Source of the DNA: Ursus arctos
Taxonomy: Eukaryota > Chordata > Mammalia > Carnivora > Ursidae
DNA length: 64,000 nt
Assembly: GCF_023065955.2 (NCBI RefSeq)
Contig: NW_026622841.1
Location: 17,432,501 to 17,496,500, forward strand
Reading direction: 5' to 3'
Of the stretch, positions 33,441 through 45,914 are shown piece after piece. Every line of letters begins with the position of its first letter. Positions within the stretch are counted from its first letter, which is position 1. Under the pieces are notes generated by a model. It ran no database searches and was not told the origin of the DNA. It saw only the letters and a program-made list of their open reading frames with translations. The position numbers and the translations under genes were made by a program.

Positions 33441-34595
33441 GAATACAAAATAGAAAAGATCTTAGATTAGTGCAACAACACACCAAAAAATGCTCCATTA
33501 CATTGGAATAACAGAAGGAGGGGGGAGAGAGGATGGGGCAGATGAAATACTTGAAGAAATAAGGGCCATGAATTTTTAAAAATTGTCAAAAGATGCTAAG
33601 CTACTAATCAAAGAATCTCCAAGAACTCCAATTCAAGGGGAACTAATTCTAGACATATGTTAGTCAAGCTGCTGGAAAACAAAGATGAAATAATAATAAT
33701 AATCTTAAAAGCAGAGAAAAAAGAGTTTATCACATGTAGGTGAAAAACAGTAAGAAAACAGGCTGACTTCTTGTCTGAAATAGCAGGCTACAGAAAACAA
33801 TGAAAGAATAACTTTAAAATGCTGATAGATGAAACAAAAGCTGCCCATCTAGAAACCTATTATCTGGTGACAATATCCTCTAAAAACTAAGGTGAAATAA
33901 GGACATTTTTCAGATAGACTAAGACTGAGAATTAATTTTCAGCAGATCTGCACTATAAGAAATACCAGAGGAAGTCCTCCAGGCTAAAGGGACATGATAC
34001 CAAATGGAATCCTGGATTTTCAAGAAGATTGAAGACTACCAGAAAAGATAATTATCTCAATAAATATAAAATACCTTTTAAAAATTATTAGATAGATAGA
34101 CACACCTATATGTATCTCTCTGTGTGTGTCTATTTGCATTTCTTTAAAAGAATATGGGCTGCTTAAAACAAAACAATAACACTATATCCTGGGGTAATTA
34201 AACATATGTTGAAGTAAAATATATGAGCGTAGGAGCACAAGGGTTAGGTAAAGGAACAACTGGGTTATCCTGTTTTAATCTTCCAATGTTAATGAAGCTA
34301 TATTAGTATTATTTGAGATTAGATCTTCATAAGTTACAGATGCATATTACAACTTATAGCACAATGATTAAAAAACAATACTAAGAAATATAGCTGAACA
34401 GACCGTAGGAGATATAAAATGAATTACTAAAGATACCTTGTTAACTTCAGGCCTGGAAAGGAGGAACAGAAAATAAACAACAGAAGAAACAGAGAATAGA
34501 TACCAAGATGGAGAACTGAAATAGATGCATATATATGCATTAAATGTAAATTATCTGAATGCCCCAGGCAGTGGTTATCAGGCTGAATAAAACAT

Positions 34596-34629
<34 letters not shown>

Positions 34630-34980
34630 CTCTCTCTCTCTCTCTCCCCCTCACAATATATATATAAAATAGAGGGTGGAAAAACATATAGCATCCACAT
34701 TCTAAGCATAAGAAAGTTGGTGTGCTTAATATCATAAAAAGTGACTTTGAAGCAAGAGTCTTATCAGAGATAAAGAAGAATATATTATGATGATAAAGGG
34801 ATCAATTCATCAAGATTTAATATTCCTAAATGTGCATACATCTAATAAGAGAAGTTCAATATTGTGACACAAAATTAATCTTCCTAAATGGAAAAATAGA
34901 CAAAGTTACACTCATAGTTGGTGATTTTATACCCTCTCAATGGACAGGAAAAGTAGACCGAAAATTAGTGACCCTGAGCT
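33441..34980 (+). mobile_element. Old L1/HAL1-type fragment, plus
   Basis: 'aagaatctccaagaactcc', 'tagtcaagctgctggaaaac', 'cttaaaagcagagaaaa', 'ctgcactataagaaataccag' and later 'gatgataaagggatcaattcatc' are in L1 sense order, from the ORF1 end toward ORF2. HAL1 is a possible alternative because ORF1-like text dominates. Confidence 0.75.
34598..34662. repeat. (CA)n and (CT)n microsatellites
   Basis: Fifteen or so CA units at 34598-34627 are followed by CT units to about 34645 and then atatata. It is a compound microsatellite inside an L1 remnant. Confidence 0.9.
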
Positions 34981-34984
34981 TCTG

Positions 34985-36110
34985 GATCTCTGGCTTGGTG
35001 TAATTAATTTTGGAAAGTTCTTGACCATTATTACTTCAAATATTTCTTCTCTCTTTCTTGTCCTGGTATTCTAATTCTCCTGGTATTCCAATTATGCATA
35101 TGTTGTACCTTTTGATATTGTCCCACAGTTTTTGGATGTTCTGTTTTTTGTTTTTTGGGTTTTTTTTTTCCATTCTTTTTTTCTCTTTGTATTTCAGTTT
35201 GGGAAGTTTCCATTGACATATCTTCAAGCTCACTGATTCTTCCCTTGGCTATGTCCTGTTTACTGATGAACCCATCACAGCATTCTTTATTTCTGTTACG
35301 GTGTTTTTGATTTCTGGCACATCTTTTGATTCTTTCTTTTGCTTCCATCTCTACCCATTACCCATATGTTCTTGAATGCTTTCTCTTTTCCATTAGAACT
35401 CTTAACGTGATCATCATTGTTATTTAAAATACCCTGTCTGATGCTTTGACATCTCTGTCACATCTGAGTCTGGTTCTGATGATGGTTTGTTCAGACTTTG
35501 TTTCATTTTTCATTTTGGTTTGCTTTGTAATTTTTTCTTGAAAGCCATGCATATTATTTTGGGTACTAGGGACTGAGATAAATATGCTTCTAGTGTGATG
35601 ATTTATGTTAACCTGACTATGATTTGGGCTGTGTTTTTATATTTGCCATAGTTCCAGGTGCCAGAAGGTTCAGCTTCTTCTAGTGTCTTTGCTTTTGTGT
35701 CCTCTTGAATTTGGGTTTCCCTAAATACTCCTCTATGGCTTGCAGCTCTTTCGTTACACTGGCATTCTCTTGGTGTGGTGATAAGGTAGGGGAAGGAGGG
35801 ACATTTTCTAGTCTAAATCTCGGGTTTTTTGTGGACCTGTGTCTCAGAGCTGTGGCCCTCACAACTGTTTCTTCAGTGGTATTCCTTTTTTCCTCCGGCC
35901 CTTTACTCCCCTACCTGGATGCAGCACTTCCACTCGATTTTTTTGAAGCTCTGGCCCCTGTTGATTGCATTTTCCCCTTTTAAGTGAGACAGGAAGGCTG
36001 TAGGGGGCTGGAGTGGGAGGAATTCCCTTCCTTCAGCTGGTACAAGGCTCTGGCAAAATCTTTTCCCTGGAAGGTGGACCTTTTTTATAGATAAGGCTCT
36101 AGCTGGGTGT
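34985..36110 (-). mobile_element. Old L1 5' part with ORF1 remnant, minus
   Basis: The minus-strand translation near 35036-35348 gives L1 ORF1 text in two frames (GRISELEDMSMETSQTE in one, QKLWDNIKRYNICIIGIPG in the other), a frameshifted ORF1 coiled-coil/RRM junction. Sequence to about 36110 is compatible with the 5' region of the same old L1. Confidence 0.75.
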
Positions 36111-36254
36111 ATTTAAAATGATTACTCTTCCTTTCCCCCTTCTAGAGCTGTAAGCTGTAGGATAGCTTTCATGTGAATTCTAAGAGTGGGGAGAGTAATC
36201 TATGGAGATAGAAATCAGGATGCTTTTGCCTCTGGGATGGGAGAGTTGACTGAA

Positions 36255-36390
36255 AGGGGATTAATAGAAATTTCAGGATTGATTGAAATATTTTATATGT
36301 TGTTTTGGGTGTCAAAGTCATGGGACTGAACACTTACGATTTGTGTACTTTGTTATACTTCAGTAAGAAAATAAGAAAACTAGCCTATAG
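36255..36390 (+). mobile_element. Old L1 3' UTR end, plus
   Basis: 'gattgaaatattttatatgttgttttggg' and 'tttgtgtactttgttatacttcagtaagaaaa' follow the end of L1M-type 3' UTRs. Confidence 0.55.
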
Positions 36391-37035
36391 ATATGGAAAA
36401 GCACAGTAATATTAGCCAAGTGTGTGTAGTAACCATGAGGATACTGATGAACGGAGATCCTAGCACAAGCCTAGGTGAATAGTATGGGAGAGGCAACTTG
36501 TTGTCAATACTTTACTTTGTGAGCTTGCATCAGTCCCTTCACTTACCCAGGTTTGAGTTTCCTCCTCTATGAAAAGAAGTAGCTAGACCAGATGATCAAT
36601 AAGTAGGGTGATCTTATATATTGTCCACATCATGACATTCTTGAGAGGGAGATGTGGCTCTTAATAATGATGCCAGGAGAAGAATCATAAAACCACTCCT
36701 ATCCTGGGCTGTGGGCTGAACAGTCATCTTCTCAATAAGGGTCTCTAAAATGTCTCAGACCATGGGAGGTGGCAGCCTGGGTATCAGCAGGAGCGGGGAT
36801 CTAGGAGCTGGATCTTGTGAGCTCTCGTGGATTCTACTTGATCTAATGACATGTCGGGACCTGTCAGCACAGCCACTGGTAGGGCAGGAGAGGGGTTTCA
36901 GAAAGGCCCTTCGATCAGTGGACTGCTATTTTCCATGCCTGTGGATAATAATGACTTTCTAATAGTAAGACACTGACATTTCTAGTCTAAAAACTATTGT
37001 TGAAATGAAGCTAATTTCTCAATAGGATGAAAAAC
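36391..37035. other. Intergenic sequence with MIR-like piece
   Basis: 36510-36600 ('ttcacttacccaggtttgagtttcctcctctatg') is MIR-like. No gene was recognised. The plus-strand frame at 36750-36962 has no domain. Confidence 0.45.
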
Positions 37036-37352
37036 GGGTCCTGCTTTCACCTGCTCTGATGATATGAAAATAATGAGTCTCCTTTAGAGATTACCCCCTT
37101 TTTTCAATCTTCAGAGGCAGTTGATTAACATTTATTTATTTATTTATTTATTTATTTATTATTTTAAAAAAGATTTATTTATTTATTTGAGAGAGACAGA
37201 GAATGAGCAGGGGAAGGGGCAAAGGGAGAGAGAAAATCCCAAGCAGACTCCCTGCGGGTCCTGCTTTCACCTGCTCTGATGATATGAAAATAATGAGTCT
37301 CCTTTAGAGATTACCCCCTTTTTTCCAGTCTTCAGAGGCAGTTGATCAATAT

Positions 37353-37387
<35 letters not shown>

Positions 37388-37484
37388 TTATTTAAAAAAA
37401 GATTTATTTATTTATTTGAGAGGGACAGAGAATGAGCAGGGGAAGGGGCAAAGGGAAAGAGAAAATCCCAAGCAGACTCCCTGC
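37036..37484. repeat. Tandem duplication of about 220 bp capturing part of a SINE
   Basis: Unit 1 (37036-37255) and unit 2 (37256-37484) both run from 'gggtcctgctttcacctgc' through 'gaggcagttgat', a (ttta)n tract and the tail half of a minus SINEC to 'cagactccctgc'. They differ by a few substitutions and by the (ttta)n length. The junction 'cctgcgggtcctgc' joins the middle of the SINE to unique DNA. Confidence 0.95.
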
Positions 37485-37588
37485 TGAGTGTGGAGCCCAA
37501 TGTGGGGCTCAGTCCCAGGACCTCAAGACCATGACCTGAGCTGAAATCAAGAGTCAGACACTCAAGTGACCGAGCCACGCAGGCATCC
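37351..37588 (-). mobile_element. SINEC, minus (source of the half copy at 37129-37255)
   Basis: (ttta)n tail, 'aaaaaaagatttatttatttatttgagaggg', and the head 'gagccacgcaggcatcc'. This copy is complete. The copy at 37129-37255 stops in mid-element because only part was duplicated. Confidence 0.93.
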
Positions 37589-37589
37589 T

Positions 37590-40356
37590 GATTAACCTCT
37601 ATTTATAAAACTCATAGAGATTTTAAGGTATTAGTGTCATCTATGTGCTGCCAAAGCTTTGAGAGGACTAAGAAGGTTCTAAGTGACTAGGGTTCTAGCC
37701 TTTCTGAAATATAATAATGTCATGTGGATGTAATTCACTTTACTAAGAGACATCTGACTGGAATCCATTCCTAGGAAGAATCAAGTGGGTAATACAGTCT
37801 CTAATAGAGAGACTAGAAGATATCTAGGAGGTGACTGGAAAATGTTCTGGAACTTAGTGAACCTCCCTAAGATCCTAGGAAGGGAGTGAGTTTTAGACAA
37901 AACAAAGTACTGTGCTCAGTTAGGTGGGACTGAGACCCTTATGAATAAAGTTTTTTTATAAATGAGTCCAGTCTCCAAGACAGTGAGAGCAGCAGTCAGC
38001 CTTCCAATTTGTATGCTGCTAAATAGGAACTCTTTGTCCCCACACATGCTCTGGTGGCTGCATCCTGTGCTGAGAATCAGAAGGGGAGATTCTAGTCCCA
38101 GGTCTGCCCTGGAAAGGTCAGATTGCCTGGTGGCTAAGTCTATGGACTTTATTAACATGACCTTGGGAGTTAGTGACCACCTTAAAGGATGGTAGAGAGG
38201 AAAATGATATAATGTTTTAAAGTCCTTTAGTGTACTGCTCAGAATGTCATTCCATAAATTCCACTACTAGAGAGCTACTCTCGGATTCTGCATGGTGCCT
38301 CTACAGTTCTTAACCCTTTTTGTGCTGCTGGATCTCTCTGACAGTCTAGTGAAGACTGTTGAGCTTGTCTCATAATTTTAGAAATGCAATTGTATTGCAT
38401 ATGACTATCAAGGTAGCAAAAACAAAATTTTTGGTATAATAATATGTGTTTCTTAGACTAATGCATTAAATAAGATTTAATGGTGTCTCTGATACCTATT
38501 CATTTCAAAGTTGTGATGAACATATGCTATTTTAAGATATCTGTTGAAAGTTGATATGAAAATATCTGGAATTTCTATCGGTGACCAGGACACAGATATA
38601 GCTAATATCACTGTGATTTGTTGCCTGCTTTCATAATTGAATGAAATTTGTTAATTTTAGTGAAGGTTAATCAAAATAGAGATGTAATTTGTTTCCCATC
38701 CAGATTCAGGGACCTCTTGAATTCTTTGTAGAGTGAGTCATTGTTTCCCAGGACTTAAGAGTTCTAATGCTAAAATTGGGACAGTCCCTGCAAACTGGGC
38801 TGGTTGGTTACTTAGTGAACCCCAGTTTAAGCATGCTTGCTCTGGAAGCTCCACGGTAAGATGTAAGTTTTTTTCTCAAAGGTAACCTATTACCCCACTA
38901 TTACCCTTTCTTCTGTCAGGAGGAATTAGAATTAGCTTCAGTGACCTGACTTATCAAGTGATATAGTTCCTTTAAATCTACTTTGTTTTAATTTTTTAAA
39001 TGCTTTCTTGATTTTAATTTTCAGTGAACTCTGTTGTGTTCTTATTGTTGCTGTTGGAAGCTGGCAAGTTCATTACTAATTACAGTATAACAGTGGTTGT
39101 TTCAAATTTAAGCCAGTGCCTTCTGATTAGAGAAGTCAGAAAGCCACATCCAGCATAGGCGTGCACATGGAAAAGCCAAATAGGGCCACAGCAGCGAGGG
39201 ATGGAGGATGTGGATGCCCACAGGGATGCAAGGAGACACTTTGTTTCTGATGTCCCCATGCTTTTTTTTAAGCACAGTCATGCAAAGGGACCCAGACCTG
39301 AGTAAGAGGCAGGGGACCTAGGCTCTAGTCTTGCACCTGTCATTCACTAGCTGTGTGACTTAGTAGAAGTCAGTTCACTCCTCTGGGCCCCTGAAGTTCC
39401 TTCCAGTGTTAATATCCTCTGGTTGTCAATCTGAGAAGCCATACCTTTAGTGCCCATTCACCTGGGAGGTACCATCCCTCAGCATCCTGTTTCTAGATGG
39501 AGGAAAGGACATTTACAGGAGTGCCTGTCCCTCCTCACTCCCCACTTCGAGCCAGGTCTCAAAATGCCATTAGTCACGGCTCATGGAGCTGCCGGCTCCT
39601 GGTCTGTAGGCTCCCCACAAGGAACGCCATGGAGTATTCATGGAGCCCCGTTGGTATTCAGCTCAAGTGGGTTATTGGGGACAGCTGTCTGTGGAGATTG
39701 ATATTCCTGTGTATGGTTGTAAAAGTGAGTAGGGCCGACTGTTTTTTCCTGTTTAGCTTCTATTGGTTGGTTGAACATTTTAGCTGATGTAAAAAGACAC
39801 CTCACTCTGGCTCCCAGTGCTTCATCTAGTCATGGCAATCACTTATGGATAGGGCTGAGCCGCAAGTAAAGCTTCCATATCCCGTGAGGGATGTTTTTAA
39901 TTGTGTTCTGAGTGGAATCATTGTGTTTTTTGGTGGGGAGGGGAAAGAAACAAGCAATCAAACTTTTTTTTTTCCAGATCACAAAAATAAATGTTTACTG
40001 GAGAAAATTTAGACAATTATAAAAAGGCACCAAAATACCACCATGAAGTGATAACCACTGTTAAGTAAGATGCTGGTATCTATCCTTCCAGGTATAGACG
40101 TGAGAGCAAAGCCATAATAGAATATATGAAGGGATTTCTGAATATATCTACTCATGAAAACTATCTCTACTATCCAGTGAGCTTCATTCTGAAATTAAGT
40201 AGTATGTGCTGACTCTTCAGAGCTATTTACTTGAGAAGAAAAGAATAGGGTGGAAAATGCAGGCCTTTCTGGAGGAGCTAGGATCTGTAGCTCGATACCA
40301 AGAAGTTCAATTGGGACAGTTTCTATTTGCACACCATCTTTTCGTGATATCTGTTT
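37590..40356. other. Intergenic sequence, mostly unique
   Basis: A MIR-like piece lies at about 39330-39400 ('cattcactagctgtgtgactta'). At about 39960-40100 is a run similar to old retroelement text ('gagaaaatttagacaatt ... gataaccactgttaa') that I cannot place. No supportable gene was found. Confidence 0.45.
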
Positions 40357-40372
40357 GTAAAAGTGTAAAGTC

Positions 40373-40562
40373 TAGGGGCGCCTGGGTGATTCAGTCAGTT
40401 AAGCGTCTGACTTTGGTTCAGGTCATGATTTCTGGGTTCTGGGATCAAGCCTGGTGTCGGGCTCCCTGCTGAGCAGGGAGTCTCCTTCTCCCTCTCCCTC
40501 TGCTCCTCCTCCCCAACTCATGCTCTCTCTCTCAAATAAATAAATAAAATCTTTAAAATAAA
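40373..40562 (+). mobile_element. SINEC, plus
   Basis: 'taggggcgcctgggtgattcag' head and a 'ctctcaaataaataaataaaatcttt' tail. The TSD gtaaaagtgtaaagtc lies at 40357-40372 and 40563-40578. Confidence 0.96.
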
Positions 40563-40578
40563 GTAAAAGTGTAAAGTC

Positions 40579-42631
40579 CAAGGTACTGTATTAATCTGAG
40601 TAAGCTAGGTTATGTTTTGGTAATAAATTAACCCCCAAATCTCAATGGTTTAACAACAGAAGTTTATTTGCCTCACTTGAACACTTTGGGAATGCAAAAT
40701 CATGAATAGGTTTCTGAAGATGTCATTTTTCTATGAGGCTGTCAGGAATCTATCTGACCACTCTAGCTTCCTGCCTCCCTTTCTATGTCCACTTTCTCCC
40801 TCCCCAGAGGGACCAAGTCTATTTTTCTTTCTTTATCAGAGTGCTGCTGCCTATATTATCCCTTGAGTTTCTTCTGTGTGCCCCCAAACTGGCAGCCGAG
40901 GAGGGCCTGGCTCCAGTTCCCAGCACCTAGGCTTATTTTCATAATTCTGTCCTTACATGGGCTGGGGCTTAGGGGTGCTGTGGGCTTGCTCAGTCATGTC
41001 CCAAGTGCCTGGCTCAGGGAGCCCCATTGCAAGTCTGAGATTATTATGGCTTACGCATCTCAAGGGCAGTCCCTGGTTTGAAAACAAGGTGAAGTCTTGG
41101 AGTTGGAATGAGGACACCAAGCTGGAAACTGAGTAGGTGGGGGACTGTGGGGAGTTACCATGTGAGGAAGGTCCATGTCGTCAGAAGAAAAGCAAATGAA
41201 GAGGACTTCCTGAGGCAGCATGCCGAGACCATTTAAAGGGGCCGCCAGAGAGTTAACTCTACCCACAATGGGGAAATAGTCTAGACATGCAGCAAAGGGA
41301 ATATAGGGAATTACAAAGGTTAAAGAGAAAGACAGAATTCTCTGGTCCCTTGTCCCCAGTTGGTAGTTCATGATTTTCTTCTTTAGAGAGTATCCAGGTC
41401 AACCCACCCCTCTCCCTTTTATACCAAGGACTTACTGAACTTACCTCTTCCACCATTACTTGTCCCTGCTGTAGTGTTTGCTTTATTCATTACATGGAAA
41501 TGCCCTCCCTTAGTTAGGACTGGATCAGAGAGTGAGAGCAGACTGGCCATGTGTGTTCCCCGTCACCGGCAGAGCATTTCCTGGTCTAGGCCATCCAAGT
41601 TCGGGGCTTACGGGGGAATGTCTCTCATCTGGGAACACTCAGCTTCCTTCAGGAAAAACCATTTGGGCCATTTCTTTTGAGAAGCCTTCACATTCATGTA
41701 ATTTTGTCTCCTAAAAATGCAGTCTCCAAGGAGTCATTCTGGTCTTGACATACTTTAAGGCAGAAAACTTTCTTGTGCTGTAAATGTTCCATTTTGAAGG
41801 ATGTAATACTTCTAAAAGGACAAAACAAATCTATGTGTTCAGTTTCTGATTTTCTATTTAACTCTGACTTTTCTCTCCTTTAAGTCACTTGATCACCCCC
41901 TATACTTTGTGAATGATAGTTTCCATTTCTGAGAAAAATGTCTCCAACTAAATTTCCACCTTAGTTCCCAACAGGCTTTGTTTGCCGATTAGGTCACAGA
42001 GGTTTCTGGAGGCGAAATCAGACATATTAGTGTCTGTGAGTAAAGTTGTTTAGATCTTTATCTATATATCTATGATATCTGCTGCGAGATGAGAATGAGT
42101 TAAATTGATCTTTAAGTGTTGAACAACTGTGTCTACTGAAACATTCCAGACATTTCTTCTGAACTTATCATTTCTATGTCATAGGTTGGTCAACTTTTGT
42201 ATTTTCACCATATGCGTTTTTTACTTTCAATGTGGTTGCATGCACCCCAGCCAGAAAACTCACTTAACACTAGATCAGTATCCCTGGCACTGAGCGTCTC
42301 TTGGGTGTCAGAATGAGTTCTTCTATGCTAGTAACATCTTCAGAATTTGTTGATTTTGGAGGTGATGTTTGATTTGTTTCTGAATCCATTGTTGGAAGCA
42401 CATCCATTTACTGTCTATAGACTGGAGAGCTTTATAAATGTAATTTGAGAACATGCCTTCCACCACCCAGTAATGCTGTTGGGCTTTTACTGTATGGGTT
42501 TGTTACCTTCAAAGGGGAAAATGACACCTGATGTACATCTGAGTCTGCCATCACTGAATTGTGTTCCACGGCCCCTTCTCTATGGGTCCTTAAGTGACTT
42601 GGTGGTCAGGGTTATATTGTAAATGGATGTA
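40579..42631. other. Intergenic sequence, mostly unique
   Basis: 40590-40700 ('ttggtaataaattaacccccaaatctcaatggtttaacaac') resembles a common old LTR or DNA-transposon repeat that I cannot name. The rest is unique and shows no exon. Confidence 0.4.
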
Positions 42632-43075
42632 GTGGGTTGAGCTGTGGCCTCCAAAAGATGTATCCTCCTGGAATGTGGCCTTATTTGTAAAACAGGTCTT
42701 TGTAGATGTCATAAGATAAAGATCTTGAGATGAGATCACTCTGGATTATGGTGGGCCCCAAACCCACTGGCAAGCCCTTATAAGAGAAGAGAAGGGGAAA
42801 CAGATGTAGCCATACAGAGAAAGCCATGTGAAGATGGAGGCAGATTGGAGTTATGTCCCTATAAGCCAAGGAACATTGGGGTTGCCAGCAACCACCAGCA
42901 GCAAGGAGAGAGACCAAATGATTTGCCCTCAGAACTTCAAGAGGGAATCAACCTTGCTGATACCTTGATTTCAGACTTCTGGCATTAAGTACAGTGAAAG
43001 AATATATTTCTGTTGCTTTAAACCATCAAGATTGTGGTAATTTATTATGACAGCCCTAGGAAATGAATACAATGG
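42632..43075 (+). mobile_element. ERVL-MaLR solo LTR (MLT1/MST-type)
   Basis: 'gttgagctgtggcctccaaaag', 'ggccttatttgtaaaac', 'gatcttgagatgagatcac', 'cttataagagaagagaag', 'ccttgatttcagacttctggc' and 'gtggtaatttattatgacagccctaggaaatgaatac' occur in the order of a MaLR LTR. It is nearly full length, and no internal sequence follows, so it is a solo LTR. Confidence 0.8.
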
Positions 43076-43121
43076 GGGTTGTCAGATGAAATATTTTACA
43101 TAAAGAGCATGTTACTTAAAG

Positions 43122-43315
43122 CAAGGGTTGGCAAACTATAGCCCCATGGGCCAAATCGGGCTGCTGCCTATTTTATAAATAAAGTTTTATTGGAACACAG
43201 CCATACTCATTCATTTATGTATCATTTCTGGCTGCTTTTATGTTATGATGTCAGAGTTGAGTAGTTGTGACAGAGACTGTAAGACCTACAGTGATTAATA
43301 CATTTACTAATATAT
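43122..43315 (+). mobile_element. Non-autonomous hAT-type DNA transposon remnant
   Basis: 'gggttggcaaactatagccccatgggccaaatcgggc', 'aataaagttttattggaacacagcca' and 'gagttgagtagttgtgacagag' belong to a very common old mammalian DNA-transposon family. I recognise the pattern but do not give a family name. Confidence 0.7.
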
Positions 43316-43481
43316 TTTTTTATGCAAATACAGATTTATTTAAGAGAGGGACAGCAATGGGGAAATTGGGAATTCTGTAGTGATTTCTTCAGCCACCCTT
43401 AATACTTCTGCTTTGAAAATCTGTATGTTCATATTTCAATTTGCTTAAAGTCACATCTCTCCTATAGAAGTGGAGATATTG

Positions 43482-43678
43482 GGGCACCTGGGTGGCACAG
43501 CGGTTAAGCGTCTGCCTTCAGCTCAGGGCATGATCCCGGCGTTATGGGATCGAGCCCCACATCAGGCTCCTCCGCTATGAGCCTGCTTCTTCCTCTCCCA
43601 CTCCCCCTGCTTGTTTCCCTCTCTCACTGGCTGTCTCTCTCTCTGTCAAATAAATAAATAAAATCTTAAAAAAAAAAA
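43482..43678 (+). mobile_element. SINEC (young subtype), plus
   Basis: 'gggcacctgggtggcacagcgg' head and 'gtcaaataaataaataaaatcttaaaa' tail. The TSD agaagtggagatattg lies at 43466-43481 and 43679-43694. Confidence 0.97.
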
Positions 43679-43694
43679 AGAAGTGGAGATATTG

Positions 43695-44236
43695 ATTAAA
43701 AGAAAGTTCACCAAAAAAACTGACCTATAGGATTTGTGTAGCCTCAAGGTAGATTGTTAGTTCATCCTCCTCATTTTGGGTTCTTGGGCTTAATGTGAAT
43801 TGGAAGCATTATTAGGTTGGTAGGATTGAGTAAGCAATAAACATCCTCTTGGAATAAGGAAAAGAGCTATCTATCATTGTATTGAAGGTTTGTCTTTCCC
43901 AGATAGTCCTGGGTGCTTTTTATTTGATTAGCAATGAGGAGCAATTGGATGGGCTTCCTCTATAAATGTGTGAAGTTCTCCCATCTCCTACGCAGGAGAC
44001 GCAGTAACTGAATTAAAGTGGCACACACCAGTAACTTATTTATTTAGGTTAATATAGTACATAAAAAGGCATTACCTCTCTGTGGAGGAAGTCATCCTCA
44101 ATGATGATGCATGCTTTTCTCCTAAACTTTTTGCCTTTTCTAAGTGTTTTAAAGTGTTCCAGGGAAATAAAGATTTAGAAAGTTGGTCATTGACCTTCCA
44201 TTGAACATTTCTGACTGCCTTTGAAAAAGGCTCCTC
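43695..44236. other. Intergenic sequence, nothing recognised
   Basis: No repeat ends or exon features were seen. Confidence 0.4.
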
Positions 44237-44239
44237 TTG

Positions 44240-44430
44240 CAAAAATTTTTCATGTCTCCTGAAAATCTACTTCAAGAGATTATTCAGGGAAATAATCATG
44301 GATGTTCAAACATTGTTACAAAGATGTTGGTTAAAGCACAGTTTACAGCGATGAATAACGGCAAAGAACCTAAACTGAAGTTTGTAACAGTAGAAAATGT
44401 GTTAAATAAATGCTTCCGTACTGTGAGCTT
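44240..44430 (+). mobile_element. Old L1 3' UTR-like fragment, plus
   Basis: 'agggaaataatcatggatgttcaaac', 'gaataacggcaaagaacctaaactg' and 'gtgttaaataaatgcttc' resemble the L1M 3' UTR stretch that usually reads '...aacctaaatgtcc... ggttaaataaat'. The open frame across it is fortuitous. Confidence 0.5.
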
Positions 44431-45914
44431 ATCAAAGAAAATTTAATGGCAGGGAAAGATGCTCTTGGTATATTTTAAGGTGGGGAAAGGGCAGAAAACA
44501 CACAGGATGCATGGTGTAGAACAAGCACACAGGTGAAACAGATGAATGTTTTAGGTGGGGTTTTTTAAAAATATTTTTGCTTATCTCTATTTCCTAATGG
44601 TTTTTCCAAGAATATTTTTATAATGAGAAGAAAAAAGAGTTAACTTAAGATGAGCAGACTGTCCTACCAAATATTTCATTTAGAGTTAAGAATGTTGGCT
44701 GATAGAAAAATAACTTTCTTTTCATTTTGCTTCCCAGAAAAACTGATAAAGTACTTAAATTGTTGCTTGCTAGGAGAGTACATTTGGACAGGTGACTTTC
44801 ATCCCTGAGCCTTGGTTTCTTCATCTGGAAATAAGAGCTTTGAGTTCATTGAATCTGTAAGTTCCTGGTCACCTATGACTTTCTGAGTGGCATGACACAC
44901 TGGTCAGACTAGCCTCGTCATCAAGCTAACTCACTCACTAAGAAAAGTGCACTCAAAATGGGGAATAGGTCGGTTGTTGAGGCAGGTATCAGCCACCCCA
45001 GGCCTTTTGACCCTGTGCAAGGCCCGCTGGGTAAGAAGACAGCACTCTTGCTTACCCTGATGCAGAAAACCTACTTCCTTGACTGGCTTGGGAGTGTTGG
45101 GTCAGATTGGTCCTTTCATGAGTGGGGTTTCCTTAATCCTCTTTGTCTTGATCAAACTGTGGCAATGCATTTTCGTAGGGAAAAAAATTCCACTTTTAAA
45201 ATTTAATTTGTACTAAGCAGCCCCAGGCAAAGAGAGCCTGCAATAAACTTGGTGTCAGTTTCATGTTTTGCCAAAGTTTGTGAAGTGCTTTGTTTTAGAA
45301 GAACTTCCATTTCTCTTTTGGGGTGGGTAATCATCAGACTGGCAAGTAGTTTTCAGAAAATATAAGCCTTAAGTATTACATTTGGCCTTTATAGTTTTTA
45401 TTGTGTTCACTTTAATGGGACCATTCTTTTTTCTCTCTGTCCCTTACCTGTATCCCAACATTCTCTGGCACTGCCCAGGATGAAAGATATTCCCTTGTAA
45501 TGTGTGGAACTGTAAGTTCCTTCAGGATAGGCATTGTGATTTTGTATCCTATTCCTATCCTGCCCGGTTTTGTACATAGTGACCAATGAGGACTTTTAGT
45601 GTGAATTAAAGGGCGTTGCAGCAGGCTCTTCCAGATGGGACCCTGTTTCCTGAAGGCAGGGTCTTTCCAATAATGTGATATTTTTACCCTATGCAAGTTC
45701 TTGTTTTGTTTGAAATTATAATCAGCCAAGTACAAGAACAGGATGCACTTTGGTGCATGAATATGCTGGGATAGTCTTCATGTTGGAGCATGGCATTTGA
45801 GAAAAACGATTCCTAGGACTGTTCATTCATTCAGTCAACACATATTATTCATGGGGCTGTCTGAGGCAGCTCAGTCAGAGCAGAGTGATGACTTTTGGTG
45901 TCTGTGCTGGAGAC
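44431..45914. other. Intergenic sequence with a MIR piece
   Basis: 44785-44880 ('ctgagccttggtttcttcatctgg') is MIR-like. The rest is unique. The 107-codon minus frame at 45412-45735 lacks any recognisable domain. Confidence 0.45.

Noticed and set aside
44237..44446. 69-codon frame as a small gene
   Set aside because: It follows the L1 3' UTR pattern and has no support as coding.
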